Shown here in pieces: positions 26,790 to 36,729 of a stretch of DNA of 58,102 nt. Under the pieces are notes generated by a model. The model did no database searches. It saw only the letters and a program-made list of their open reading frames with translations, and had not been told where the DNA came from. This stretch comes from an uncultured Synergistales bacterium (GTDB taxonomy: Bacteria > Synergistota > Synergistia > Synergistales > Aminobacteriaceae), in contig CAJOMU010000019.1 of assembly GCA_905235735.1 (NCBI GenBank), forward strand, positions 1 through 58,102, given 5' to 3'. The first letter of the stretch is position 1; each line of letters starts with the position of its first letter. A program made the translations under genes and the position numbers.

Positions 26790-27539
26790 TTACTCATTCA
26801 TTTTCGCTTTCAGTATCGTTCTTAACATCGATAATCCTTTTCCGTGTATCTGTGATACCCTGCTCTCTGATACTCCCAGTACACTCCCAATCTCTTTTAG
26901 CGTCAATCCATCATAGTAATAGAGACTTAACATCTGACGTTCACGTTCTGGAAGTTCCTGAAGAGCTTCTACTAACTGTTGCTTCTCACTCTCATAGTCT
27001 AATCTGTCTGCGGCTGTCTCTCTATCGTCAGCAAGTGTAGCTTCAATTGCAACATCACCGTCTTCAAGAGGCGTATAATCATCAAGTGAAGTAATGTAAC
27101 CTCGTGATGCTAATTCCTGAACCTCGTAGTATTCTTCTTCACCGATTCCGAGTTCCTCCATGACCCATTCATCACGGAGTTCACCTTTGTCTCGTAGTAT
27201 CTTCTCCATTGCACGATTGAGCCTCTGAACCTTCTCGCGTCCTGTACGTGAAAACCAGTCGCATTTACGAAGTTCATCGAGAATTGCACCGCGTATTCTT
27301 GGGATTGCGTAAGTCTGAAACACAAAACCTTTCGACGCATCGAATTTTTCAACTGCATCAATGAGACCGAACACACCGAAGCTCAGTACGTCTTCATAAT
27401 CAAGTCCTGAAGGGGGAGTTACTGCCATTCTTCCGACAACATACTTTATCAGAGGCAGGTAACGTTTTATCAGTTCATCGCGTCCTCTTCCTGTCCGTGA
27501 ATATTCTTCCCATAACTTTTTTTCTTCGTCTGTCGTCAT
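26790..27539 (-). CDS. fliA: FliA/WhiG family flagellar sigma factor (sigma-28)
   Basis: A 249-residue group 3 sigma factor. Region 2 includes DYEDVLSFGVFGLIDAVEKFD and the core-binding and -10 recognising segment FQTYAIPRIRGAILDELR; region 3 follows (about 95-150); region 4 has GLTLKEIGSVLGVSESRVSQIHGKGL as the -35 recognising helix-turn-helix. It should direct late flagellar and chemotaxis transcription. A strong ribosome site (AGGGGGTGA) precedes the ATG. It lies between cheD and fapA in the operon, as in other diderm and Gram-positive anaerobes. No anti-sigma FlgM gene is visible in the window. Confidence 0.93.
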   Translation of the reverse strand: MTTDEEKKLWEEYSRTGRGRDELIKRYLPLIKYVVGRMAVTPPSGLDYEDVLSFGVFGLIDAVEKFDASKGFVFQTYAIPRIRGAILDELRKCDWFSRTGREKVQRLNRAMEKILRDKGELRDEWVMEELGIGEEEYYEVQELASRGYITSLDDYTPLEDGDVAIEATLADDRETAADRLDYESEKQQLVEALQELPERERQMLSLYYYDGLTLKEIGSVLGVSESRVSQIHGKGLSMLRTILKAKMNE

Positions 27540-27561
27540 CTATGCAAAATCACCCCCTTCA

Positions 27562-28056
27562 CTATATCTCGCTTACTCCTTTGCCTAATGTTTTAACTTT
27601 CAGCATCCAGTTGCTTGTCGAGAATTCAATTGTACGTCCCTTATTGCCTCCTGTATCTGAGGCTATTAATGCAATTCTCAGCAATGCAAGACGTTTTTTT
27701 GTCTCGCTGACGTTCTTTGCTCCTACAGTCAGGAAATCAGCAGACATTCCAGGCAATGCGAACATCTGTGCTCCTCCTGCTATCTTGGCCTTGATTCGTG
27801 ATTTCACTGCTCCCTGTTTCTCCATTGCATCTATCAGTGCAGGTACTGCTGTATCCGCGAACTTTCCAATTTTCTCGGAACCCATTAATCCCCTGCTGCT
27901 GGGGAGCATTATGTGTGCCATTCCTGCAACGCGTGCTGTTGAATCATACACAACAAGACCTATGCATGAACCTAATCCAAGCGTAACGAGTTTAACAGGA
28001 GCACGTATAACCATTAAATCAGCCATTCCTAATACTATTGTATTTTCTGCCATCAC
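27562..28056 (-). CDS. cheD: Chemoreceptor glutamine deamidase CheD
   Basis: A 164-residue CheD. The catalytic Cys31 lies in LGLGSCIGLVVYD and His48 in GMAHIMLPS; a Thr25 is placed as in the family. CheD deamidates glutamines on methyl-accepting receptors and also binds CheC to tune its CheY-P phosphatase activity. The gene overlaps the end of cheC by four bases, the usual cheC-cheD pairing that reflects their direct partnership. The plus-strand open frame over this gene is a shadow. Confidence 0.94.
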   Translation of the reverse strand: MMAENTIVLGMADLMVIRAPVKLVTLGLGSCIGLVVYDSTARVAGMAHIMLPSSRGLMGSEKIGKFADTAVPALIDAMEKQGAVKSRIKAKIAGGAQMFALPGMSADFLTVGAKNVSETKKRLALLRIALIASDTGGNKGRTIEFSTSNWMLKVKTLGKGVSEI

Positions 28057-28691
28057 AACACCTTCAGCTTTCTTAGAAGAAGTTCAAGTGAATCAGGATC
28101 AGGTATTAATATAATATGGCCGGAAATTTTTCGTCCGTCTTCAAGTCCTTCCGCACTTAATTCCGTATTAACCAGAAGTGCAGTTTCTCCCATCTGGCCG
28201 TAAATCGAAGCTACTACATCAAGAATCGAACTCAGCATGTCATGTGCAACTCCTGGCACGCTTATCTGATGCCGAGTTCCCAATAATATATTTATGGCAT
28301 TCAGGAATGAACTCAGCACTATATTCCCCACTTCAGTTAATGCACTGTCTGTCATCTCCTGAGGTATTTCATCAACGGGAATAAATGTTCCGAACTGCTG
28401 CTTGAGTAATAACTCGACCATGAGCTTTGCATCTTCTTCATTCTGAATGAATATCAGACTGCACTGAAATCCTCCAAGTGAACGCACAAATACCGCTCCG
28501 ACTATCTGCATTGGATCTCCGTAATGCTCTGCGAGTTCATATATCGATACAAGCTCAGTTTCAGGGACATCCATGTGAATCATTCTCGATAACAGTCCGC
28601 TTAATGCTGTTGCCGCATTCCCTGTGCCTATGTTACCTACTTCCTTTATCGCATCGAGCTGTCTCTCATTGAACGATGCTATATCAGACAT
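28053..28691 (-). CDS. cheC: CheY-P phosphatase CheC
   Basis: A 212-residue CheC. Both phosphatase motifs are intact: Glu17 and Asn20 in KEVGNIGTGNAA, and Glu120 and Asn123 in LTEVGNIVLSSF. CheC removes phosphate from CheY-P and works with CheD in adaptation. The gene sits between cheA and cheD with a GGAG ribosome site. No cheY, cheW or cheR gene is in this window, so the rest of the pathway must be elsewhere. Confidence 0.94.
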   Translation of the reverse strand: MSDIASFNERQLDAIKEVGNIGTGNAATALSGLLSRMIHMDVPETELVSIYELAEHYGDPMQIVGAVFVRSLGGFQCSLIFIQNEEDAKLMVELLLKQQFGTFIPVDEIPQEMTDSALTEVGNIVLSSFLNAINILLGTRHQISVPGVAHDMLSSILDVVASIYGQMGETALLVNTELSAEGLEDGRKISGHIILIPDPDSLELLLRKLKVL

Positions 28692-28706
28692 TCTTCATTA
28701 CTCCTT

Positions 28707-30782
28707 CTAACTCTTTGTCGAATAGAACGAGGCTACATCAAGAATTAATGCTACATTGCCGTCTCCTAATATCGTTCCGCCGGTTATGCCGTCAATTTTC
28801 GACAGGAAGCGGCCAAGAGATTTAATAACTATTTCCTGCTGACCGATAAGCTGACTCACGATGAAACCGATTTTATTCTTGCCTATCTTCACTACGACAA
28901 CAGGATATTCATCACGGTCTCTTTCATCTCCCAAGTCAGAACCCAGAATATCACCGAGCACATTCAATGATAAGACTTCACCGCGAAGTAACGTTGTCGG
29001 TTCACCGTGAACTGTCTTTATGTCCTCTTTGCGAACCATGATTGTCTCTTCAACGTTCTCAAGTGAGATTGCATATGTCTCATCTCCGACCTTGATTAAG
29101 AGTGAGAGAACTATTGCGAGTGTCAGAGGCAGACGAATATATACATGAGTGCCTTCATTCTTTTTGCTCACGAGGTCAAACTGTCCGCCGAGCTGTTCAA
29201 CTTTCGTCTTCACTGCGTCCATTCCAACACCACGACCGGATAAGTCCGTTATCTGCTTGGCCATGCTGAAACCTGGAAGAAGAACTATCTGTGTAGCTTC
29301 ATCATCACTCATGATAGCGGCTCTGTCCTCAGTGATTATCCCTCGTTCAATTGCCTTCTGCTTTACTCTGTCGGGATCGATTCCTGCTCCGTCATCTGAA
29401 ACTTCAATTACGACACCAGAGCCTTCCTGATATGCCGCGATTTTCAGAATGCCCTTCTCAGGTTTGCCGAGTGCTTTGCGTTCATCCGGGTGTTCTATGC
29501 CGTGATCCATTGAGTTACGAATCAAGTGAACCATAGGATCGCCTATTTCATCAATGACTGTACGATCAAGTTCTGTATCTTCACCCTCAAGGACAAGTTC
29601 AACATTCTTATTCAATGTCTTGCATAAATCACGAATAAGACGCGGGAATCTATCGAACGTGAAACTCACAGGAACCATTCGCAATTTAGTAACGAGTTCC
29701 TGAATATCACCCGAAATTCTTCCAAGCTGTGAAAGAGTATCATCGAACTGCCTCAATCTCGCTTCCTGAACTAAACGCTCAATTCTTGCACGAGAGATTA
29801 CAAGTTCACCGACAAGATTCATCAGCTTATCGAGACGGCCTATATCAACTCTTACTGTCTGACCGCTCTTCTTCACGCCTTCCTTCTTGGCCGGAGCCGC
29901 AGGTGCAGGTTTAGCTGGTGCTGATGCCTGTGCAGGTGCAGGTGAAGGTTCTGGTGCAGGTGCGGGAGCTGCTGCCTGAACAGGTGCTTGTGCAGGTGCG
30001 GGTGCTGCCTGTACAGGTGCTTCTGAAACTTTGACCTCTTCAACATCCGCAGTCTGAACATCACCTATCTTCTCGATTGCCGCTTTTACTTCCTCTGCTG
30101 GTGCTGGTGTCGCAACGTAAACCGTGAAATCAAATTCAAATTCCTCGCGTTCAAGTGCATCTGTCGGAGGTTCAGCCCTGAATATATCGCCCATTTCCTC
30201 AAGTCGATTCACTACCATGTATGCACGTGCGGCCTTGAGCAAACATGATTGACTCAGCGTTACATGAACACTATATGCATTTGAACCTTCCTCATTTGCC
30301 TTTTTGACCCATTCAGCATCTTGTGATGATACTACTTCACCGCCTGATGATGACGCTGCTGCCGGTGCTTGTGCTTGTGTCGCTGCTGCCGGTGCTGGAG
30401 ATTCATTGCGGAGATCATGAACCATATCTGAAACGTCGATATGCGAATCATTTCCGCCTCCCCTGATTGAATCTGCCATTTCCTGCAACGTATCGAGACC
30501 CTGAAACAGTCTGTTCATGTCTGCTTCAGTTAATGGTCTCGTTCCTTTACGGGCGGCATCAAGTCTGTCTTCCATTGCGTGAGTAAGACCCATCATGTTC
30601 GTGAATCCCATCGTTCCGGCCATACCCTTTAATGTATGTGCTGACCTGAAGATTTCGTTTATCACGTCCATATCGGTCATATTCTTTTCAAGCGCAAGAA
30701 GTAAATCATCTAATCTTTGAACGTTATCGTCAGTCTCATCTAAAAACGCTCCGAGATACTGACTCATATCCATATCTGCCAA
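28707..30782 (-). CDS. cheA: Chemotaxis histidine kinase CheA
   Basis: A 691-residue CheA. Domains in order: HPt with phospho-accepting His49 in FRSAHTLKGMAG; P2-like CheY/CheB-binding domain (about 160-235); an unusually long Pro/Ala/Gln linker (about 240-300); dimerization helices; HATPase with HLIRNSMDHGIE (N box), DDGAGID (G1) and GRGVGMD (G2); C-terminal CheW-like domain. It autophosphorylates and passes phosphate to CheY and CheB. The start is taken as TTG at 30782, because GGAGG is 10 bases upstream; an ATG three codons later is too far from that site. Confidence 0.96.
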   Translation of the reverse strand: MADMDMSQYLGAFLDETDDNVQRLDDLLLALEKNMTDMDVINEIFRSAHTLKGMAGTMGFTNMMGLTHAMEDRLDAARKGTRPLTEADMNRLFQGLDTLQEMADSIRGGGNDSHIDVSDMVHDLRNESPAPAAATQAQAPAAASSSGGEVVSSQDAEWVKKANEEGSNAYSVHVTLSQSCLLKAARAYMVVNRLEEMGDIFRAEPPTDALEREEFEFDFTVYVATPAPAEEVKAAIEKIGDVQTADVEEVKVSEAPVQAAPAPAQAPVQAAAPAPAPEPSPAPAQASAPAKPAPAAPAKKEGVKKSGQTVRVDIGRLDKLMNLVGELVISRARIERLVQEARLRQFDDTLSQLGRISGDIQELVTKLRMVPVSFTFDRFPRLIRDLCKTLNKNVELVLEGEDTELDRTVIDEIGDPMVHLIRNSMDHGIEHPDERKALGKPEKGILKIAAYQEGSGVVIEVSDDGAGIDPDRVKQKAIERGIITEDRAAIMSDDEATQIVLLPGFSMAKQITDLSGRGVGMDAVKTKVEQLGGQFDLVSKKNEGTHVYIRLPLTLAIVLSLLIKVGDETYAISLENVEETIMVRKEDIKTVHGEPTTLLRGEVLSLNVLGDILGSDLGDERDRDEYPVVVVKIGKNKIGFIVSQLIGQQEIVIKSLGRFLSKIDGITGGTILGDGNVALILDVASFYSTKS

Positions 30783-30798
30783 AGTGTTTATTCCTCCC

Positions 30799-31869
30799 TT
30801 AAACTTTCACTAATCTCACCATTGCATCAGGAATTTCATTCAGCGGCAGAACTTCGTCTACTACTCCCGCATCTACTGCTGCTTTCGGCATTCCGTATAC
30901 TACACATGTCTTCTGGCTCTCCGCAAGTACATATGCTCCCTTTTGCTTCAGTGTTACTGCTCCGTCTGTGCCGTCTCTGCCCATTCCAGTCAGAATTACG
31001 ACTAAGACATTCCCGCCGTATTGTTCTGCTACACTCTGAAACATGATATTCGCCGCAGGTTTTACACTCAGTACAGGAGGTGCATCCGATAAACCGCATA
31101 TTGCCTGTCCTCCTCTGCGCTTCACAATCAAATGACTTCCTCCGGGAGCTATCACTACTCTTCCAGGCTTCAAAGTTAATCCGTCAAAACCTTCTAATAC
31201 TTCTACCTTTGATGTATCATTCAGACGCTTCGAGAATGACGGCGTGAATTCTTTCGGCATATGCTGAGTTATAACTATGGGTACAGGAAAATTCTTCGGG
31301 AGCTTAGGTATAATATCACTCAATGCCATTGGCCCGCCCGTTGAACTCGCTATTGCTACTATATCCCGTCTTCCTGTATTCACCGGAGGATTCATTCTCC
31401 TGAAATCCGCCGCCTGTGGAAGCGTTCTTGAAGGCATTCCGAATGTTCCCGTCTTCGTTCTCAATCTCGCTGTACTTGCCGTTATTACTTTATCAATTAA
31501 ATCCTGACCTATGTCTTTTATGTTCAGCGAGATCATTCCCGCAGGCTTCGCTATGAAATCAACACAGCCTAATGCAAGTGCCTTCAATGTTACTTCTGCA
31601 CCTTCACGCGTCATTGAACTCACCATTATTACGGGAAGCGGATTAGTCTTCATGATTTCCTCAAGTGCCTTCAATCCGTCCATGTTAGGCATCTCTACGT
31701 CCATTGTTACTATGTCAGGTTTGAGTGCCTTTATCTGAAGCAATGCATCTTTTCCGTCTCTGGCTGTACCGGCTAATTCAATTCTCGGATCACTCTTCAG
31801 AATGTCTCCGATGAACTGACGCATTAATGCACTGTCATCAACTACAAGCACTCTTATCTTTCCATTCAA
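30799..31869 (-). CDS. cheB: Chemotaxis response regulator/methylesterase CheB
   Basis: A 356-residue CheB. The receiver domain has Asp11-Asp12 and phospho-acceptor Asp57 (TMDVEMPNMDG). The methylesterase domain has Ser176 (ASSTGGP), His203 (TQHMPKEFT) and Asp298 (GMGRDGTDG). It removes methyl groups from chemoreceptors when phosphorylated by CheA. The start is TTG at 31869 with an AAAGGAGG ribosome site 11 bases upstream; the nearest ATG is in another frame. It lies between flhG and cheA, and no cheR is adjacent. Confidence 0.95.
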   Translation of the reverse strand: MNGKIRVLVVDDSALMRQFIGDILKSDPRIELAGTARDGKDALLQIKALKPDIVTMDVEMPNMDGLKALEEIMKTNPLPVIMVSSMTREGAEVTLKALALGCVDFIAKPAGMISLNIKDIGQDLIDKVITASTARLRTKTGTFGMPSRTLPQAADFRRMNPPVNTGRRDIVAIASSTGGPMALSDIIPKLPKNFPVPIVITQHMPKEFTPSFSKRLNDTSKVEVLEGFDGLTLKPGRVVIAPGGSHLIVKRRGGQAICGLSDAPPVLSVKPAANIMFQSVAEQYGGNVLVVILTGMGRDGTDGAVTLKQKGAYVLAESQKTCVVYGMPKAAVDAGVVDEVLPLNEIPDAMVRLVKV

Positions 31870-31943
31870 CTTTTGTGTATCCTCCTTTCTTAATTCTGCT
31901 GTTGGATTTTCTGTATGTATTATAGCTTTATTATCTGGATTTT

Positions 31944-32945
31944 TTATTTGCTGTCAGAGAATAATGTTTTTGCTAATCTCCTGAAGAACCCTTTTACTCC
32001 TGTCTCCTCATCAGGCAGTTTCTCTCTCTGAAGATTAGTTCCCTCGCATATCCTCAGTAACTCGCCTGCTAAATTGCGGACACAGATACTCGCGTTTGAA
32101 TTCGGATCAGCGCGATAGAATATTCTCCAGTTCTTTACGGAACGTTCGATAATATCATCTTTCAGAACATAGCCGAGATATAACGGTGCATTCCCTAAGT
32201 ACTGCATTGACGCAAGCCTTATTCTTTCTGCAACCTCCTGAGCTTCACGGCTCGAACTTACCATGTTGACCACTAGCATTAATCCTGTAGTTGCTCCTTC
32301 TATGCTCTGCCATGCACTTGCTCCCAATGATTTTATTACTCCGTATGCATCACGTACACTCGTAGGTTCTGGTGTAGTTATGAGAAGCGTAATCTCTGAG
32401 GCATATGCAAAAGATAACACTCCTTTATGAATTCCTGCTCCTGCATCCATGATGAGATAATCCGAAAGATTTTCGAGTCCTGAAAGAGCATCAAATAAAC
32501 GTTCCATTGCAAATTCATCGAGGTCTGCAATCTCCTTCAGACCATAACCACCTGGCAGTAACGCAACACCTCCGTTCTGGCTCTGTGCTCTCTGAGATGT
32601 TCGGAAGTGCACGAGGATTTCATTAAGATTCCTTGAACCTTCAATTAGGTGTGCAATGTTGTATCTCGCGTTCGTTACTCCGCATAATATATCGAGATTC
32701 GCCATTCCCAAATCAGCATCAATAAGCACAACTCTCTTCCCGAAGTCCGCAAGTGCAAATGACAATGCTGCTGCTATATTGCTCTTGCCTACTCCGCCCT
32801 TGCCGCTCAATATCGATAACGTATGCAGCTTTTGAGGTTGTCCGGCTGAATTTGATTTATTCTTTTCTCTGTTGTCTAAAACCATCCGCCTTAATTCTCC
32901 CGCCTGATCAGGATTGTATTTTTGTCTTTGTCCATAACGCTCCAT
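31944..32945 (-). CDS. flhG: Flagellar number/placement ATPase FlhG (MinD/ParA family)
   Basis: A 333-residue MinD-like ATPase. The deviant Walker A motif SGKGGVGKSN (signature Lys49, Lys54) is followed by DADLGMANLD and the LIMDAGAG switch. The basic N-terminal 40 residues carry the Gln/Arg-rich activation stretch by which FlhG stimulates the FlhF GTPase. FlhG and FlhF set flagellar number and position. It follows flhF by 3 bases. The C-terminus lacks a clear membrane-targeting amphipathic helix by eye, though the last 25 residues are basic. Confidence 0.92.
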   Translation of the reverse strand: MERYGQRQKYNPDQAGELRRMVLDNREKNKSNSAGQPQKLHTLSILSGKGGVGKSNIAAALSFALADFGKRVVLIDADLGMANLDILCGVTNARYNIAHLIEGSRNLNEILVHFRTSQRAQSQNGGVALLPGGYGLKEIADLDEFAMERLFDALSGLENLSDYLIMDAGAGIHKGVLSFAYASEITLLITTPEPTSVRDAYGVIKSLGASAWQSIEGATTGLMLVVNMVSSSREAQEVAERIRLASMQYLGNAPLYLGYVLKDDIIERSVKNWRIFYRADPNSNASICVRNLAGELLRICEGTNLQREKLPDEETGVKGFFRRLAKTLFSDSK

Positions 32946-32948
32946 ATT

Positions 32949-34424
32949 TTAACGCTTTCGTTCTTCTTCCGGCTTAATGAGAAATTCCGCTATTCTCGTT
33001 CCTGAAGCAGTCTCTATATCTTTTGGTACGTTCTGTCCTACCGTTAGGAATGAAACAGGACATCCCATTACCTGCTGTATATTGAAGATTGAACCGTAGC
33101 TTACAGTTTCGTCTAGTTTCGTGAACAATAAATGCGATACTGGTATATTAGGGATATGTTCTACAACGTCAAGCATATCTTTGTACTTCATGTTAGCCGC
33201 AAGAACTAAGTGAACTGCATCGGGTGTGAATGCATTATAGAGATTCTCGAAAAGTTCCATGTTCTTTTTATCGCGCTGAGATCTTCCGGCTGTATCGAGT
33301 AAAATAATTTCTGCGTTATCATGTTCATCAACAACTCCGGGTATTGCGTTAATATCGAATATAATCTCAATCGGAACGCCTAATATCTTTGCATATGTCT
33401 TTAGCTGTTCAACTGCCGCAATCCTGTATGTATCGCTCGTGAGCAATAAGACCTTCTTATGTTCCCATAGCGCTTTAATCGCCGCAAGTTTAGCTATCGT
33501 TGTCGTTTTGCCCACACCAGTCGGGCCTAACAGCATAACTTTTCTTCCGCCTATTGCATCTCCTCCGTTATCTGCTGCACATTCGATTCGGGTTGCTAAC
33601 CATTTAGTGAAAGGAAGTTTTTTGTTCTTATCCTTTCTGGTCATAACAGAATAATCTGCTAACAGCTTCCGAATATATTTCTCGTCAACCTCTGACGCTC
33701 TAAGTCTGCCTTCAACACCTGCATCTTCCTGCGATAATGTTATGTTCTGAGGTACTCCCTGCTGAAATGCTGGTGCTCTCTGAACCGCAACCGATACACC
33801 TTGTTCAACAGCCGTGATTCTCTGAAGCAATACATCAATTCTATCTGCGAGTGCTCCAACCTGATCCCGAAGTAATTTCGCATCATCATTCGACATGGCC
33901 TGAGCTTGCGGCTGAGGCTGAACAGGTGCGGGCTGTATCGTCTGAGGCACAATAGGAGGAGGTGTTACAGGTGCAGGTCTGGTAGTCAGTCCGTATGCGT
34001 TACGCAGTCCTTCTTGAGATATGCTGACGTTCTCACTCTGAGGAAGACGATAACCTTCTTCACCTAGTGCAGTTGCAGGAGGAGGCGGTGAAGCTGAAAG
34101 TCCTGACGCTGATGTTGAACGTTCTTTGAATTCCATTAACTTCTGGAACGCAATTAGATTCTCGCGTCTTGTATCTTCGTCCATTGTTGACGCAGTAGAT
34201 GCCGCAGTTGCAGGTTTAGGTCTAGCTTGTGGCTGAGGAGTATCGTCCTCAAGAATTCCCGCTGTAACTTTCAGAACTGAACGCTGAAATAAACCTAACA
34301 CTCCGCCTTCTTTCACTACCTGCGTTGAAAGTATCACTGCATCACGGCCAAGTCTCTCTGACGCTAAACGTAATGCTTCTGCGTCATCTTTAGCCGTAAA
34401 TGTTATTTGATTCACTACTCTCAT
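32949..34424 (-). CDS. flhF: Flagellar SRP-like GTPase FlhF
   Basis: A 491-residue SRP-family GTPase. A short N-terminal B domain (about 1-60) is followed by a long Pro/Gln/Ala-rich linker (about 60-180) and the NG domain with G1 GPTGVGKTT (Lys306), a TSDTYRIAAVEQLKTYA segment, LLDTAGRSQRD and TKLDE. FlhF recruits early flagellar components to the pole. The gene lies 3 bases after flhA and 3 bases before flhG, the usual order, so the three are one transcription unit. Confidence 0.95.
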   Translation of the reverse strand: MRVVNQITFTAKDDAEALRLASERLGRDAVILSTQVVKEGGVLGLFQRSVLKVTAGILEDDTPQPQARPKPATAASTASTMDEDTRRENLIAFQKLMEFKERSTSASGLSASPPPPATALGEEGYRLPQSENVSISQEGLRNAYGLTTRPAPVTPPPIVPQTIQPAPVQPQPQAQAMSNDDAKLLRDQVGALADRIDVLLQRITAVEQGVSVAVQRAPAFQQGVPQNITLSQEDAGVEGRLRASEVDEKYIRKLLADYSVMTRKDKNKKLPFTKWLATRIECAADNGGDAIGGRKVMLLGPTGVGKTTTIAKLAAIKALWEHKKVLLLTSDTYRIAAVEQLKTYAKILGVPIEIIFDINAIPGVVDEHDNAEIILLDTAGRSQRDKKNMELFENLYNAFTPDAVHLVLAANMKYKDMLDVVEHIPNIPVSHLLFTKLDETVSYGSIFNIQQVMGCPVSFLTVGQNVPKDIETASGTRIAEFLIKPEEERKR

Positions 34425-34427
34425 GAT

Positions 34428-36602
34428 TTATTCCACCATTCCAACCGTCTTGATTTGAACTCCGCGTACTATCTCGTTATACGACACAACAAATATATTC
34501 TGTATTGAACCTTCAATCAAGCGTCTAACGATAAGCCTGACATCAGGATGAACAAGCAGTACAGGAGGAAGACCCTTCACAATCATTTCTTCCATTGCTC
34601 TTGAGATTGCGTTTATCATTTTCTGAACTTCGCGAGGGTCTAAGTTCAATTGCCACCCTCTGGTCAAATCTCCGTCAACACCAGACATGATTTTTTGTTC
34701 CCAGTTAGGCGATAATGTAGCCGCAGTTATGATTCCGTCCGGCCCTTGAATTTTCAGAGAGATTAAACGCGATAATGATTCACGTGCGCGTTCTGTGAGG
34801 AAATCTACACTCCTCGACATCTTTCCGTAATCCGCTAATGCCTCGAATATCGTTACGAGGTCTCGAATCGGAATCTGTTCACGAATCAAATTCTGCAAGA
34901 CCTTCTGAATCTCACCGAGCGATAACGATGCTAACAGGTCATTCACCACCGCAGGCGATGTTTCCTTCACCATATCCGTGAGTTTCTGAACTTCCTGACG
35001 TGTGAGTAACTCTGCACCGTTCTTGCGAATCACTTCTGATAAATGAGTTGCAAGTACCGAAGGAGCATCAACGACCGTATAACCCATAGCTTCGGCCTTG
35101 TCTCGTAAATCAGGGCTAATCCATAAAGCTGGAAGACCGAACGCAGGTTCTTTCGTTGGAACACCGATTAAATCTTCTTCAGCTGCTCCAGTGTTCATAG
35201 CAAGATAATGATCCGGCAATAATTCTCCTCGTCCTGCCTCTGCTCCTTTGACTCTCAATATATATTCTGTCGGCTTAATCTGAATGTTGTCCCTAATGCG
35301 TATCGGTGGAACAACTATTCCCATTTCTAAAGCCATTTGCTTCCTTATTGTTCCAATTCTATCGAGCATATCTCCTCCCTGTGCAGGATCAATCAATGGG
35401 ATAATTGCATAACCTATTTCTGCTTCCATTGGTTCAACGGTTAATAATTTCATAACGTCTTCAGGTGATACAGGTTCAGCTTTAGGTGTCTCTGAAGGTG
35501 CTCCTCCTGCTGACGCTCCTGCTTGTGCACCTGCCTGACCTCCTGCTCCCTGCTGTCCTAATTGAGGTTTATCTGCGGCTTGTTGTTCTGCTTCGATTGC
35601 CTGAACGTTTGCCTCACGTCCAACAGTGTAACCGAGAAATCCCATAAGCAATGAAAGTGCTAAGAATGGTGCTGTAGGTAGACCTGGAAGAAGTCCGAGC
35701 GTCATTAACATTCCAGAGGCAATGTATAAAGGTCTTGGGTAACGGGTGAAAGAATTCACGAGGTCAGGGCCAAGTTCAGATGATGCTGCTGCTCTTGTAA
35801 CGATAACACCCATTGCCGTTGACATTAAGAGTGCGGGTATTTGTCCTACGAGACCGTCTCCTACAGTGAGCAGGCTGTAATGTCCTGCCGCCTGTGCCGC
35901 GTCCATTCCACGCATGAAGATTCCGATTGAGAGACCTCCGATTATGTTTATCGTCGTGATGATTAAACCCGCAATCGCATCGCCCTTCACGAATTTACTT
36001 GCACCGTCCATCGCTCCGTAAAAATCTGCTTCCCTCTGAATGTCCTGTCTTCTTTGCTTTGCTCCTTGTTCATCTATGAGGCCGGAGTTTAAATCCGCAT
36101 CAATCGACATCTGTTTACCTGGCATAGCATCGAGTGTAAATCTCGCGGCAACTTCTGCAACACGTTCAGCACCTTTCGTGATGACGAGCATCTGAATGAT
36201 TACGAGTATCAGGAACATTATGATTCCTACAACGTAATTTCCTCCGACAACAAAATTCCCAAACGCATTAATCAATTCGCCTGCATTCCCGTAAAGCAAA
36301 ATCAATCTCGTAGTTGAGACGTTCAATGACAATCTGAAGAGTGTAGATATTAATAGCAGAGTGGGAAATATGGAGAGGTCGAGTGCTCGTTTAACATAGA
36401 ACGTAACCAGAAGAGTAACTACACCTAACGTTATATTCATAGCGAGGAGCATATCTATCAACCATGTTGGAAGAGGTACGACCATCATGATTATAATGAG
36501 CACCATCAACAGAGCCACGCCTATATCGGAATAGCTCTGAACCTTTTTGCGTATACCTCCAGCTCCTGAGATAGCTGCGGGTTCTGCCAATGTGAAACTC
36601 AT
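34428..36602 (-). CDS. flhA: Flagellar export gate protein FlhA
   Basis: A 724-residue type III export gate component. Eight membrane segments occupy about residues 28-335, with the conserved cytoplasmic loop (RFTLDAMPGKQMSIDADLN) between them. A Gly/Gln/Ala-rich linker (about 355-385) precedes the cytoplasmic ring domain (about 400-724). It heads the flagellar/chemotaxis operon running to 24.8 kb; flhB is not immediately upstream, where a divergent gene begins. The ribosome site is modest (AAGGAAAAA further upstream, TACAGAACGGGG next to ATG). An inverted repeat in the upstream region may regulate it. Confidence 0.96.
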   Translation of the reverse strand: MSFTLAEPAAISGAGGIRKKVQSYSDIGVALLMVLIIIMMVVPLPTWLIDMLLAMNITLGVVTLLVTFYVKRALDLSIFPTLLLISTLFRLSLNVSTTRLILLYGNAGELINAFGNFVVGGNYVVGIIMFLILVIIQMLVITKGAERVAEVAARFTLDAMPGKQMSIDADLNSGLIDEQGAKQRRQDIQREADFYGAMDGASKFVKGDAIAGLIITTINIIGGLSIGIFMRGMDAAQAAGHYSLLTVGDGLVGQIPALLMSTAMGVIVTRAAASSELGPDLVNSFTRYPRPLYIASGMLMTLGLLPGLPTAPFLALSLLMGFLGYTVGREANVQAIEAEQQAADKPQLGQQGAGGQAGAQAGASAGGAPSETPKAEPVSPEDVMKLLTVEPMEAEIGYAIIPLIDPAQGGDMLDRIGTIRKQMALEMGIVVPPIRIRDNIQIKPTEYILRVKGAEAGRGELLPDHYLAMNTGAAEEDLIGVPTKEPAFGLPALWISPDLRDKAEAMGYTVVDAPSVLATHLSEVIRKNGAELLTRQEVQKLTDMVKETSPAVVNDLLASLSLGEIQKVLQNLIREQIPIRDLVTIFEALADYGKMSRSVDFLTERARESLSRLISLKIQGPDGIITAATLSPNWEQKIMSGVDGDLTRGWQLNLDPREVQKMINAISRAMEEMIVKGLPPVLLVHPDVRLIVRRLIEGSIQNIFVVSYNEIVRGVQIKTVGMVE

Positions 36603-36631
36603 CCCCGTTCTGTAATAAGGAAAAACTAAAT

Positions 36632-36695
36632 TTGCGACTGTATTTTACACGAAAAATAACAAAACAAAAAATCATATATAATTTACAGGTCGCAA
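36632..36695. promoter_or_regulatory. Inverted repeat between flhA and a divergent exported-protein gene
   Basis: TTGCGACTGTA (36632-36642) faces TACAGGTCGCAA (36684-36695), which is its reverse complement apart from one extra base. The arms are about 41 bases apart and enclose a very AT-rich stretch with a TATAAT (36677-36682, plus strand). The layout suits two binding sites of one regulator acting on both divergent genes. This is an inference from symmetry only. Confidence 0.5.
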
Positions 36696-36729
36696 GACAA
36701 GAAAATTTTTTCAGGAGGTAATCATTATT

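Noticed and set aside
27497-28114. 205-codon plus-strand open frame opposite cheD
   Set aside because: Shadow of cheD and neighbours; composition is that of an antisense frame.
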